Positions 35,873-44,000 of a DNA stretch of 56,692 nt are shown piece by piece. Below the pieces are notes generated by a model that ran no database searches, was not told the DNA's origin, and was given only the letters and a program-made list of their open reading frames with translations. This DNA is from Lachnospiraceae bacterium (GTDB lineage Bacteria; Bacillota; Clostridia; Lachnospirales; Lachnospiraceae), in NCBI GenBank assembly GCA_015057615.1, contig SVEA01000069.1, positions 1 through 56,692 of the forward strand, written 5' to 3'. The translations under genes were made by a program, and so were the position numbers. Within the stretch, counting starts at the first letter, position 1, and every line of letters starts with the position of its first letter.

Positions 35873-36334
35873 ATGTCGGTTATTCTTCGGGTGTCTATCT
35901 GTTTATCGGGTATTGTTTTGATTTTTATGGCAAGAAGGGCAAGTATTGTCCGCAAGATGACGGAAAAGCAAAGCCTTTTCTGGATTGCGGGAGGATTTAT
36001 CATTATACTGTTCGGTCTGATTCCTCAGCTAGTGTATTTTATTTCCGATCAGTTCAAGGTGGAATATCCGCCGTCCATCATATTTGCAATCGCCATTGTT
36101 CTTGCAACCTATGGAATCTTTAGCTGCTATAAGGCAAATGCCGAATTATCCGCGCGTGTACAGGAGCTTGCCATGCAGGTGTCTCTGCTAAATGAAGAGA
36201 ACAGCCATTTACGGAAGCTGTTAAAGCCGGATGGCTCAGATAGACTGGATACACCGGATGACCAGGATAGCTCAGATAACCAGGATATCAGGGAAGAGAG
36301 CAATGAAATGCAGGAGAACCAGGAGAATGGTTGA
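35873..36334 (+). CDS. DUF2304 small membrane protein
   Basis: A 153-residue protein with three hydrophobic segments (~2-20, ~32-53, ~64-84), a short coiled coil (~90-115, AELSARVQELAMQVSLL), and a Gln/Asn/Asp/Glu-rich tail of ~40 residues. This is the DUF2304 arrangement, a family usually encoded beside DPM1-like GT2 enzymes; one lies at 38003. The frame is open from 35783 through part of a family-1 repeat, but ATG 35873 has GAGGAGG eight bases upstream. It may stabilise or localise a polyprenyl-phosphate glycosyltransferase (inference). Confidence 0.8.
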   Translation: MSVILRVSICLSGIVLIFMARRASIVRKMTEKQSLFWIAGGFIIILFGLIPQLVYFISDQFKVEYPPSIIFAIAIVLATYGIFSCYKANAELSARVQELAMQVSLLNEENSHLRKLLKPDGSDRLDTPDDQDSSDNQDIREESNEMQENQENG

Positions 36335-36399
36335 GAAATAGTTTTTCTGGTGTGTCCGCAGAGCTTCTTTAAATACGAAGGATAATAGGTACAGGATAT

Positions 36400-36686
36400 G
36401 AGTGACAAAGCCGATTTATAAACTCGATTTCGTCAATTTGCACAATATATGTGTTGACAAGTAATATGAAACAAACTTCATTCGCAACAAGCAGTTACGA
36501 AAAAGCATTGCACAAAGCGCAATACTTGGGTTGAAGTACGTAATGGTACATAAAACCACAAAATACGTGGTCTAAGTGCCAACGACTTCAAAGCAGTTGC
36601 GAATTAAAATATTGTTTCCTATTGCCTAAGTTTTACCTTGATTTGTGCAAATTGATGAAGATGATTTGTTAAGAAGGCTTTTGTCG
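36400..36686. repeat. Family-1 interspersed repeat, full copy (f)
   Basis: A 287-bp element from GAGTGACAAAGCCG to AAGGCTTTTGTC. It shares with copy (c) GAAGTACGTAATGGTACATA (one or two changes), ACCACAAAATACG and TGCCAACGACT, plus the core AAGTAATATGAAACAAACTT. It fills the gap between the DUF2304 and GT4 genes inside the exopolysaccharide locus. Confidence 0.8.
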
Positions 36687-36717
36687 GGCTAATCATGTGC
36701 AGGAATGAGGGTTAGGA

Positions 36718-37950
36718 ATGAAAAAGCTGTTATTTATTATTAATACGATGGGACAGGCCGGTGCGGAGACTGCCCTGATTCAGCTGCTTCATAAGCTGGA
36801 TTCGACCGGGGAGTATGATCTTTCTCTTTATGCGGTCATTCCCTGCGGAGAACTCTTTTGCCAGGTACCAGAGCGGGTGCATATCTTAAATAAGCATGTC
36901 TGTTTATGTTCCCTGCTGTCTTTTCCCGGGCGCCTTAGAATCGCCGGATCCGTCCTGTATTCGTTTTTTTATAAGCTGATGGGATTTCGGCTGCTTGGTT
37001 ATATGATACGAAATATAAGAGAGCAGAAGGCCTCCGGCAGAAAGCTGCAGTATGACAAGCTGCTGTGGAGACTTCTTGCAGCCGGACATCCGGGTAGAGA
37101 AGAAACCTACGATCTGGCGGTTGCTTATATTGAAGGAGCAGCGACCTATTATCTGGCAGATCAGGTAAAAGCCTCCCATAAGGCGGCATTTGTCCATATC
37201 GATTATCCGAACGCAGGCTATACACCGCGGATGGATCGGGACTGCTACCGGGGGATGGAGAAAATATTTGTTGTTTCCCATGAGGTGGGGGAGAGGTTTT
37301 GTGAGGTTTATCCGCAGTATCGGAATAAGGTAAGGCTGTTTCGGAATCTGCTGGACCGGGAAGGAATTCTTCGAAAGGCAGAAGAGGGGGCTGGATTTAC
37401 GGATGGGTTTGATGGGATTCGTCTGGTGACGGTCGGTCGTCTGCATTACCAGAAGGGCTATGATATTGCTGTGAAGGCACTGGCGAAGCTGCGGCAGGAC
37501 GGCTATCCGGTGCGCTGGTATGTGATCGGGGAGGGCATGGAACGACGCAATCTGGAAATGCTGATTAAGAAATATCAGGTGGAAGACAACTTTATTCTAA
37601 TGGGTGCCAGGGACAATCCTTACCCATATATGAAGCAGGCAGACATCTATGTACATGCGACCCGCTATGAGGGAAAAAGTATCGCAATCGAGGAAGCGCA
37701 GATATTAGGAAAGGTAATTGTTGCATCCGATTGTACTGGTAACCGGGAGCAGATCGAAGCAGGATATGACGGCGTCCTGCTGACGCTGAATGCGGATGAT
37801 TTAACGCGCGAGCTGGAGCGGATTATCGATGATCCGGAATTACAGAAGGAGTATGCAGAACATGTGCTGGAGAAAAAAATGGATTTCCCGGCAGATTTAG
37901 AATGTATGCTGGCATTACTTGATGAGGAAAGTGTGCTCTGCAAAGCATGA
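36718..37950 (+). CDS. GT4-family glycosyltransferase
   Basis: A 410-residue GT-B enzyme. The N-terminal domain starts MKKLLFIINTMGQAGAE, with the Gly-rich loop of retaining GT4 enzymes. The donor domain begins LVTVGRLHYQKGYDIAV and continues with VIGEGMERRNLE and the EX7E-type ATRYEGKSIAIEEAQ. There is no membrane segment, so it should act at the cytoplasmic face. The start follows GAGGGTTAGGA, right after family-1 copy (f). It is codirectional with the pel genes, 384 bases after the DUF2304 gene. Likely builds a side chain or a second glycan; donor and acceptor are unknown. Confidence 0.88.
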   Translation: MKKLLFIINTMGQAGAETALIQLLHKLDSTGEYDLSLYAVIPCGELFCQVPERVHILNKHVCLCSLLSFPGRLRIAGSVLYSFFYKLMGFRLLGYMIRNIREQKASGRKLQYDKLLWRLLAAGHPGREETYDLAVAYIEGAATYYLADQVKASHKAAFVHIDYPNAGYTPRMDRDCYRGMEKIFVVSHEVGERFCEVYPQYRNKVRLFRNLLDREGILRKAEEGAGFTDGFDGIRLVTVGRLHYQKGYDIAVKALAKLRQDGYPVRWYVIGEGMERRNLEMLIKKYQVEDNFILMGARDNPYPYMKQADIYVHATRYEGKSIAIEEAQILGKVIVASDCTGNREQIEAGYDGVLLTLNADDLTRELERIIDDPELQKEYAEHVLEKKMDFPADLECMLALLDEESVLCKA

Positions 37951-38002
37951 AAAGATCTGAATTTCATGCATAATATTTGCAGACTTTAAGGAAAGGCATG
38001 GG

Positions 38003-38752
38003 ATGAATATGAAAAAAGTACTGATTATTGTTCCTGCATTTAACGAGGAAGAGAATATGACATCTTTATTTAATAATCTTTGTACACCGGAGATTCGAAG
38101 CTTCGCGGATATTCTGGTGGTGAATGATGCTTCCATGGATCAGACCGGTTATATTGCAAGAACCTTTGATGTTACGGTAGTTAACCATGTATTTAATCTG
38201 GGGTATGGTTCCGCTCTCCAGGTCGGCTATAAATATGCGGTTCGCCGGGGATATGATTATGTCATTCAGATGGATGCAGACGGTCAGCATAATACCTCCA
38301 ATATCGCCCATATCTATCAATGCCTGACGACACCGGATGCAGAGGGAAATCTGCCGGATATCGTTATCGGATCCCGTTTTGTTGAGGGAAGTCAATCCTT
38401 TAAGGTGTCCGGATTAAAGAAATGCTCCCTTGCACTGTTTTCCTGGATGATTAAGAAAATAACAGGCAAAACCATCACGGATCCTACCTCAGGCTTACAG
38501 GGGCTGAATAAAAAAGCATTTACATATTATTCCAGATTTGGCAATTTTGATTACTTCTACCCGGATGCCAATATGATAATCCAAATGCTTTTGTTGGGCT
38601 TTCGTGTTGAGGAGACCGCATCCATCATGCATAAAAGAAAGGCAGGAATCAGCATGCATACCGGGCTGATCAAGCAGATGACCTATATGCTGATTATGCC
38701 TCTTAGCATCTGGTCGGTAGTGATACGAATAAAAAGCGGATTGCAGAAATAA
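38003..38752 (+). CDS. GT2-family (DPM1-like) glycosyltransferase
   Basis: A 249-residue GT-A enzyme of the dolichol/polyprenyl-phosphate mannosyltransferase type. Features are IVPAFNEEENM, VNDASMDQT, NLGYGSALQVGYKYA, the metal-binding DADGQH, and the acceptor-side DPTSGLQGLNKKA. No C-terminal membrane helices are present beyond a hydrophobic end (MLIMPLSIWSVVI). Such enzymes make lipid-phosphate sugars or transfer sugars to lipid carriers, and the DUF2304 protein encoded nearby is a typical partner. It would supply activated sugar to the polytopic GT-C-like protein at 44001 (inference). Confidence 0.9.
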   Translation: MNMKKVLIIVPAFNEEENMTSLFNNLCTPEIRSFADILVVNDASMDQTGYIARTFDVTVVNHVFNLGYGSALQVGYKYAVRRGYDYVIQMDADGQHNTSNIAHIYQCLTTPDAEGNLPDIVIGSRFVEGSQSFKVSGLKKCSLALFSWMIKKITGKTITDPTSGLQGLNKKAFTYYSRFGNFDYFYPDANMIIQMLLLGFRVEETASIMHKRKAGISMHTGLIKQMTYMLIMPLSIWSVVIRIKSGLQK

Positions 38753-38814
38753 CTTATGACACGCAAATCAACTTATCCCTTTTTATTAAAAGCAGGGAAA
38801 GGAAGGGTTCTGAT

Positions 38815-40182
38815 ATGTTTCAAAATGGAAAGATTCCAAAAATAAAATGGATCCCGCTTCCGAGAACGGAACGAGCGGAGTCACTTCATAACCCCTATTG
38901 CGGGTGGTACACGATTTATCGGTTTTATGCGGATCAGGACAGGATGCAGCCGGACGGGGAAGTGATTGAACAGGTCCCGGTTCAGGAAAATGAGCAGCTT
39001 TGTCTTGTAGAGATCAATCTTCTTCCCTTTCATGAGACGCCTATTTCAGAGAATGCTCTGCAGATCGTAGAGCGGATCTTCCGGCATTTTACCGCGCATC
39101 AAAAGCAGATGATCGTGCGTTTTTTATACGATTGGGAAGGGAAAGGCATATTACATGAGCCAAAGGATCCAGCCATAATCCTAAATCATATGCGTCAGCT
39201 GTCTCCGCTTCTAAAGGAGTATACAAGGAGTATTTATATCCTCCAGGGACTTTTTATTGGCAGCTGGGGAGAGATGCACAGCTCCCGCTATCTAAGCGAA
39301 CGAAGTATGACCCGTCTGGCAAGGCAGCTGTATGAATGCTCCGGAGAAGAAACACAGATCGCACTGCGCTGTCCAAGCTTCTGGCGGATGCTGTTTCAGA
39401 CCTATAAGCCGCTCGAGGCGGAAGCTGCATTTACCGGTATTCAAAAGGCAAGGTTTTCTCTGTTTAATGACGGCATGATGGCTTCCGAGGATGATTTTGG
39501 CACCTACGGAAGGGTCCGGGCTGTCCATTCCGAGACTTACGGTGATAAGTGGGTTCGTGAGGATGAGCTTGTATTTCAGAACAAATTGTGCAAGTATGTC
39601 TCCAATGGCGGTGAGGCTGTTCATGCCTGTAACTGGAACGACGGGGCAGCGGCTATTGCGACCTTGAAAGCAATGAGAGTTTCCTATCTGCATGGTGATT
39701 ATGATGAGCAAGTTCTTGCTAAGTGGAAGACGGGCAGCTCCGGCTCGAACCGTGCCCTGTGGCGGGAGTGCTCTGCCTATGCCTATATCACAGCCCATCT
39801 GGGTTACCGTTTTACCATTGTAGACGCGGCTTTGTCGGCTGCCCCGGATAGGAGCGGTAATCGAAAGGCGTCGGTTACGATTTGTAACAGGGGCTTTGCT
39901 CCCTGCTATCATAAATTTCAGGTTCAATTTGTCGTCCGTACCGCATCCGGTCCGGAGTGGTATACGTATGAGGTGGATACCGATACCCGTATGTGGATGC
40001 CTGGGCAAAGAGTAGAGATCGAGACGGTGCTTACGGTGGGAGAATGGAGGCAGAGCAGCTATATCCTCTGCTTTGGAATCTACGATCCGCGCTCGCAGCA
40101 GCCGATCCGGCTGGCAGATACCTTTTCAGCAGCTGATCATCGGGGGATTTACACCCTGGGCTATTTTAGTGCTGAAATCTAG
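38815..40182 (+). CDS. DUF4874/DUF4832-domain protein (TIM-barrel glycosidase-like)
   Basis: A 455-residue protein without a signal peptide. The start region has HNPYCGWY, like the NPxRGWY motif at the beginning of DUF4874; a middle segment (QMIVRFLYDWEGKG, then GLFIGSWGEMHSS) looks like beta/alpha-barrel strands with acidic residues at their ends. The C-terminal ~120 residues form a beta-sandwich of DUF4832 type (VTICNRGFAPCYHKF). Most family members are secreted and are thought to be glycan-active; a cytosolic form inside an exopolysaccharide locus is unusual. AAGGAAGG lies before the ATG. Catalytic residues are not established. Confidence 0.72.
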   Translation: MFQNGKIPKIKWIPLPRTERAESLHNPYCGWYTIYRFYADQDRMQPDGEVIEQVPVQENEQLCLVEINLLPFHETPISENALQIVERIFRHFTAHQKQMIVRFLYDWEGKGILHEPKDPAIILNHMRQLSPLLKEYTRSIYILQGLFIGSWGEMHSSRYLSERSMTRLARQLYECSGEETQIALRCPSFWRMLFQTYKPLEAEAAFTGIQKARFSLFNDGMMASEDDFGTYGRVRAVHSETYGDKWVREDELVFQNKLCKYVSNGGEAVHACNWNDGAAAIATLKAMRVSYLHGDYDEQVLAKWKTGSSGSNRALWRECSAYAYITAHLGYRFTIVDAALSAAPDRSGNRKASVTICNRGFAPCYHKFQVQFVVRTASGPEWYTYEVDTDTRMWMPGQRVEIETVLTVGEWRQSSYILCFGIYDPRSQQPIRLADTFSAADHRGIYTLGYFSAEI

Positions 40183-40245
40183 TATGGTATTGTGCTGATT
40201 GGAAATCTGGTATGGTATTGTACTGCTCGGAAAATCTGGTACATA
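40174..40245 (+). repeat. Short tandem repeat (~28-29 bp, 2.3 units)
   Basis: GAAATCTAGTATGGTATTGT, then GAAATCTGGTATGGTATTGT, then a third start GAAAATCTGGTAC occur in a row with CTGATT/CTGCTCG spacers. The first unit covers the stop codon of the DUF4874 gene. It occupies about half of the gap before the GT2-LRR gene. Confidence 0.65.
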
Positions 40246-40322
40246 AATTGGGAACGACATTCGTGGAATGCTGTATTACCGGTCCAGCACCTCATTTCAT
40301 TGATAGAAAAAAAGGAAGTCAT

Positions 40323-42287
40323 ATGGAAAATTCATTATTAAGTGTTATTATAATTGCAAGAAGGAATACTTCCCTAAGCATGCGGCATGCACTGGACAGC
40401 ATTTTGAATCAGATCTATTCGCCGATCAAGGTACTTGTGCTGGATGCGAATGAGCCAAACAGTATGTACAGTCTCGGTTTACAGGAGGATTTGGCGGAGT
40501 ACCCGGAAGTGGATTATCGGAAGGTGGATCCGCTATTGTCCGTTGCCGAGCTTCGTAATCTTGCGCTAACCCATGTGGAGGGAGAATATATTGCATACCT
40601 AAACAGTAAGGATGCCTGGGCTGCTACCAAGGCGCTGCTGCAGATAGAACAGCTTAAGAAAGAGGAAAAGGCAGCAGCCTCCTGCAGTAATGGTGTGCTC
40701 ATCGATAAGCGGAAGGCGTGTGCTGAAGTGGAACCGCTGAACGCGCAGATGATCTCGGATGTCTCCGAATGGGTACTGAATAATCCGGCGAAAATGTCAG
40801 CCCAGGTGATCTATCGAAGGTCCGCTCTGCTGGAGGAAGGCGGCTTTGACCGGCAGTTTGTTAATTTCTGTGATGGAGATATGCTGCTCCGGTTCAGTAA
40901 AAAAAGCAAAGTCCTGCTTCTACCAGTCTCCTTATGTGAATGCTGTATTACACTGGAGGATGAGGAATATGATTGGAATACCTTTCGGGATCACCAGAAG
41001 CTACGGAACAAATATATGGAGTTCTTTTTGGTTAATCGGCAAAGGACACTGCTTTTTTATGAGCGGCTGATGCAGCTTGCCAAGCAGAATTATCTCTGGT
41101 TGAATTATATTATCTATGTCTTTTTGTACTTTACAAAAGCGCCGGTATATACGCTTCTTAAGTTGTTAAGAAATATCCGGCGGCTGGCAGGAGATCTGGT
41201 GAAGTGGCTCCGCAGAACTCTGTCCTTATGCTTAGAGGGGATTCGGATGCAGCGGGATATCCGGCAGATGCAGCGGGGAAGGTTTGAAAGAATTAAGGCA
41301 TTAAGACCGGCAGATGCAGCAGCACCATCGGAGGAAAAACCAGTTACTTTTGCCTCTGCGCGCCGATATAACGAGCAGAAGCCCCTGGATTTTGCCTTTC
41401 ATAAAAAACTAACGAGCATTGTGATTCCGGAATATGTTACCGTCATTAAGAAAAATATGTTTTATGGCTGTGATCAGCTGGTTTCCATTGAAATACCAAG
41501 CACGGTACTTCGGATTCAGGCACATGCTTTTCAGAAATGCAAGCGGCTGCGTCAGGTTACCATCGAAGAGGGGAGCCGTTTGGAGAAAATCGGTGCGTAT
41601 GCCTTTGCCGGCTGCAGTGCACTGGAAACCCTGGTTCTGCCATCAAGTATTGCCCAGATCGGAAAGGGTGCATTCTTTGAATGCTGCTCCCTAAGGCATC
41701 TTCTCTTTACCCATTTGCATCATGGGGAGGAAAAGACTAGCCGGGTTTTCCCTCCCGCCATTTTAAAGATTTCAAGCAATACCTTTGCCGGTTGCTCTGA
41801 CCTCACGGTCGCTGAGTTCGGCGCTGACAGCATGCTGGAGGCAATAGAAAGCGGTGCCTTTCTGGGTTGTGTCCGATTGAAGAAAGGTCTTTTCACAGGA
41901 GAGATAAAGACCCTCGGAAGCTATGCCTTTGCCTATTGCAGTAAGCTTGAGACAGCGGTATTTCCGCAGATTGATGCGTTACAGAGCATTGAGAAAGGTG
42001 CTTTTATGCATTGCGCCTCCTTAGCGTATTTTCAGCTTCCGGAGCCGATCGAGCATATCTATGAACGTACCTTTTACGGCTGCTCTAGCTTGAAACGGAT
42101 CAAGATACCGAAGAAGGTGCTTTCCATCAACCATCAGGCATTTGCAAAATGCAGTGCACTGATGGAAGCCGTTATCCTAACGGGAGATGTTACAATTTCG
42201 CCGACAGCCTTTGAGAAGCATACAAAGCTTAGTATACAGGGGGGCATAGAGCAGGACAGTGCTTCGGAGGAGAAGGAGATACGGTAA
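40323..42287 (+). CDS. GT2 glycosyltransferase fused to LRR_5 (BspA-like) leucine-rich repeats
   Basis: A 654-residue fusion. The frame is open from 40212, but ATG 40323 (MENSLLSVIIIARR) has AAAGGAAG close upstream and gives the normal GT-A start. Residues ~1-230 form a GT2 domain with VLDANEPNS, EYIAYLNSKDAW in place of the usual DADD, and a weak acceptor motif. A hydrophobic segment lies near 250-285 (YLWLNYIIYVFLYF), then basic helices. From ~355 to ~640 there are about nine BspA-type LRR_5 repeats (IxIPxxVxxIxxxAFxxCxxL). There is no signal peptide, so the LRRs are probably cytoplasmic. LRR_5 domains are normally on secreted adhesins, so this linkage to a transferase is odd. It could organise a synthesis complex (inference). 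Catalytic competence is uncertain because the DxD is not clear. Confidence 0.8.
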   Translation: MENSLLSVIIIARRNTSLSMRHALDSILNQIYSPIKVLVLDANEPNSMYSLGLQEDLAEYPEVDYRKVDPLLSVAELRNLALTHVEGEYIAYLNSKDAWAATKALLQIEQLKKEEKAAASCSNGVLIDKRKACAEVEPLNAQMISDVSEWVLNNPAKMSAQVIYRRSALLEEGGFDRQFVNFCDGDMLLRFSKKSKVLLLPVSLCECCITLEDEEYDWNTFRDHQKLRNKYMEFFLVNRQRTLLFYERLMQLAKQNYLWLNYIIYVFLYFTKAPVYTLLKLLRNIRRLAGDLVKWLRRTLSLCLEGIRMQRDIRQMQRGRFERIKALRPADAAAPSEEKPVTFASARRYNEQKPLDFAFHKKLTSIVIPEYVTVIKKNMFYGCDQLVSIEIPSTVLRIQAHAFQKCKRLRQVTIEEGSRLEKIGAYAFAGCSALETLVLPSSIAQIGKGAFFECCSLRHLLFTHLHHGEEKTSRVFPPAILKISSNTFAGCSDLTVAEFGADSMLEAIESGAFLGCVRLKKGLFTGEIKTLGSYAFAYCSKLETAVFPQIDALQSIEKGAFMHCASLAYFQLPEPIEHIYERTFYGCSSLKRIKIPKKVLSINHQAFAKCSALMEAVILTGDVTISPTAFEKHTKLSIQGGIEQDSASEEKEIR

Positions 42288-43733
42288 ATGAGCACAGAAG
42301 AGAAGAAAAATTATATCTATAATGTTATATACCGTTTGTCGATCTGTATCCTGCCTCTGATCGTCACGCCCTATGTGGCACGGGTGCTGGGGGCGGAGCA
42401 GGTTGGGCTATACTCTTTTTCCAGTACCGTCGCCTGCTACTTTATCATGCTTGGCAAGCTGGGGCTGGATAACTACGGCAATCGGAGCATTGCTGCCTGC
42501 AGGGAGAATGTGGAGAAGCGCAGCAGGGTGTTCTGGGGAATCTACAGCATGCAGGTGATTACCTCGCTGCTCTCCATACTGGTCTTTCTCCTGCTCATCC
42601 GGATTGTCTTCCAGGAGGACCGGAGGGTGTATTGGATGCAGCTGATTTATGTAGTGTCTGTGCTTTTTGATGTCAGCTGGTTCTTCTATGGTATGGAAAA
42701 GTTCCGCCTCACCATGATACGAAGCTTGATTTCCAGAGCGCTCATTATATTGCTTGTTTTTACCTTTGTGCATTCGGATCAGGATCTCTGGGTGTATACC
42801 TGCGTCATGTCAGTTAGCTTTCTGTTCGAGCAGGTGCAGCTGCTGCCGTTTCTGCGAAAGCAGGTAAAGCGGGTACCGCTTAAAAAGAAGGACATTGTCC
42901 GCCATATCGCACCGAATATGAAGCTGTTTCTTCCCCTTTTGGCGCTAAGCATTTATAATTGGATGGATAAGATTATGTTGGGCGTTATTACAAAAAGCAC
43001 CGCCGTTGTTGCATTCTATGTATATGCGGAAAATATCATAAACCTGCCGAAGGGGATCTTGTCTGCGCTGGATACGGTGATGCTCCCGAGAATCTCGAAC
43101 CTGGCAGCGAAGCATCGCATCGAGGAGGGCATCCAGAAGATGCGGAATTCGATCCGTTTCAACAGCTTTATCTCCTGTGCGCTCTGCTTTGGTATAGCCG
43201 GTATCGCTCCGAATTTTATTCCCTGGTTTTTCGGACCGGAATATACGCCGGCAGTCCTGCTAACGATGGAGCTTGCCATGGTGATGATCCCAATGAGTAT
43301 TGTCAATGTGGTGCAGACGCAATATCTGATACCCTTTCAAAAGGAAGTGGTTTATATAAAGGCAGTGTTTTTGGGAGCTTTGACCAATGTGATTTTTAAT
43401 CTGGCGTTTATTCCGTTGTATGGTGCCTCCGGAGCAGTGATCGGTACGTTTGGGGCAGAGCTTGTAGTATGTATATTCCAGCTATATCATATCCGGGAAA
43501 TCTATGATTTTTGTAAATTTATTAAGATGCTCCTGCCCTTTTTCATATGCGGTATTCTGGAATTTGCTGTGACCTATTTCCTTGGCTGTCTTCCTCTGAA
43601 CATCCTTTTGCTGCTGGTGATACAGATACTTGCCGGAGGGGCGGTCTATCTGACGGGATGCGCCGTCTATGTGATTGGGATCAGCAGGGAATATCGTAAT
43701 ATTAAAGAAATTCTAAAAAATCTGAAACTATAA
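42288..43733 (+). CDS. Wzx-like oligosaccharide flippase
   Basis: A 481-residue membrane protein with about fourteen hydrophobic segments, of the polysaccharide biosynthesis / MOP superfamily (Polysacc_synt). Typical features: the N-terminal YNVIYRLSICILPLIVTPYVARVLG, seen here as LIVTPYVARVLGAEQVGLYS, then NYGNRSIA and WFFYGMEKF. Wzx proteins flip undecaprenyl-linked repeat units to the outer face. It begins immediately after the previous stop (TAA ATG), showing tight coupling. Its presence alongside PelG means the locus has two different transporter types. Confidence 0.92.
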   Translation: MSTEEKKNYIYNVIYRLSICILPLIVTPYVARVLGAEQVGLYSFSSTVACYFIMLGKLGLDNYGNRSIAACRENVEKRSRVFWGIYSMQVITSLLSILVFLLLIRIVFQEDRRVYWMQLIYVVSVLFDVSWFFYGMEKFRLTMIRSLISRALIILLVFTFVHSDQDLWVYTCVMSVSFLFEQVQLLPFLRKQVKRVPLKKKDIVRHIAPNMKLFLPLLALSIYNWMDKIMLGVITKSTAVVAFYVYAENIINLPKGILSALDTVMLPRISNLAAKHRIEEGIQKMRNSIRFNSFISCALCFGIAGIAPNFIPWFFGPEYTPAVLLTMELAMVMIPMSIVNVVQTQYLIPFQKEVVYIKAVFLGALTNVIFNLAFIPLYGASGAVIGTFGAELVVCIFQLYHIREIYDFCKFIKMLLPFFICGILEFAVTYFLGCLPLNILLLLVIQILAGGAVYLTGCAVYVIGISREYRNIKEILKNLKL

Positions 43734-43739
43734 GAAATT

Positions 43740-43890
43740 GCTAGAGCATAGAATGGAAAAAACAGATAAAACAGATGGAACATAGGGAACAGATAGAACA
43801 TAGGGAAAAGGATAAAAAAAGGTAATACAGGATGGATCTGGATACAATAGGACAGAATCAATGAAATCAGAATGAAACAAATAAAAGATG
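43740..43890. other. Purine-rich intergenic tract with short direct repeats
   Basis: The plus strand is A/G rich and C-poor, like the tract at 12620-12840. GAACATAGGGAA occurs twice (43778-43789 and 43796-43807), as does AACAGAT several times. Minus-strand frames here are open but encode only low-complexity hydrophobic strings. It lies upstream of the GT-C-like gene and of family-2 copy (B). Confidence 0.45.
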
Positions 43891-43894
43891 ATAG

Positions 43895-43975
43895 GAGTAT
43901 CATAAGTCATTAAAAACCATGAACATGATAGGACCTTCTAATCATATCAAAATCTTAAAATGACTTATGACATTC
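43895..43975. repeat. Family-2 interspersed repeat, full copy (B)
   Basis: An 81-bp element with perfect 12-bp terminal inverted repeats, TCATAAGTCATT (43900-43911) and AATGACTTATGA (43959-43970). The interior has ATATCAAAATCTTAAAATG, the reverse of the AAGATTTTGAT core shared by the family. Confidence 0.75.
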
Positions 43976-44000
43976 ATATTAAGAGATAGGAGCAGAAACA

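Noticed and set aside
39292..40008. A 238-codon antisense ORF inside the DUF4874/DUF4832 gene
   Set aside because: A shadow of the sense gene: no recognisable domain or start signal, and the sense protein has clear family motifs.
43667..43910. Minus-strand ORFs of 60-78 codons with a hydrophobic translation
   Set aside because: Same purine-skew artefact as at 12.6 kb, overlapping the end of the flippase gene; no start signal.
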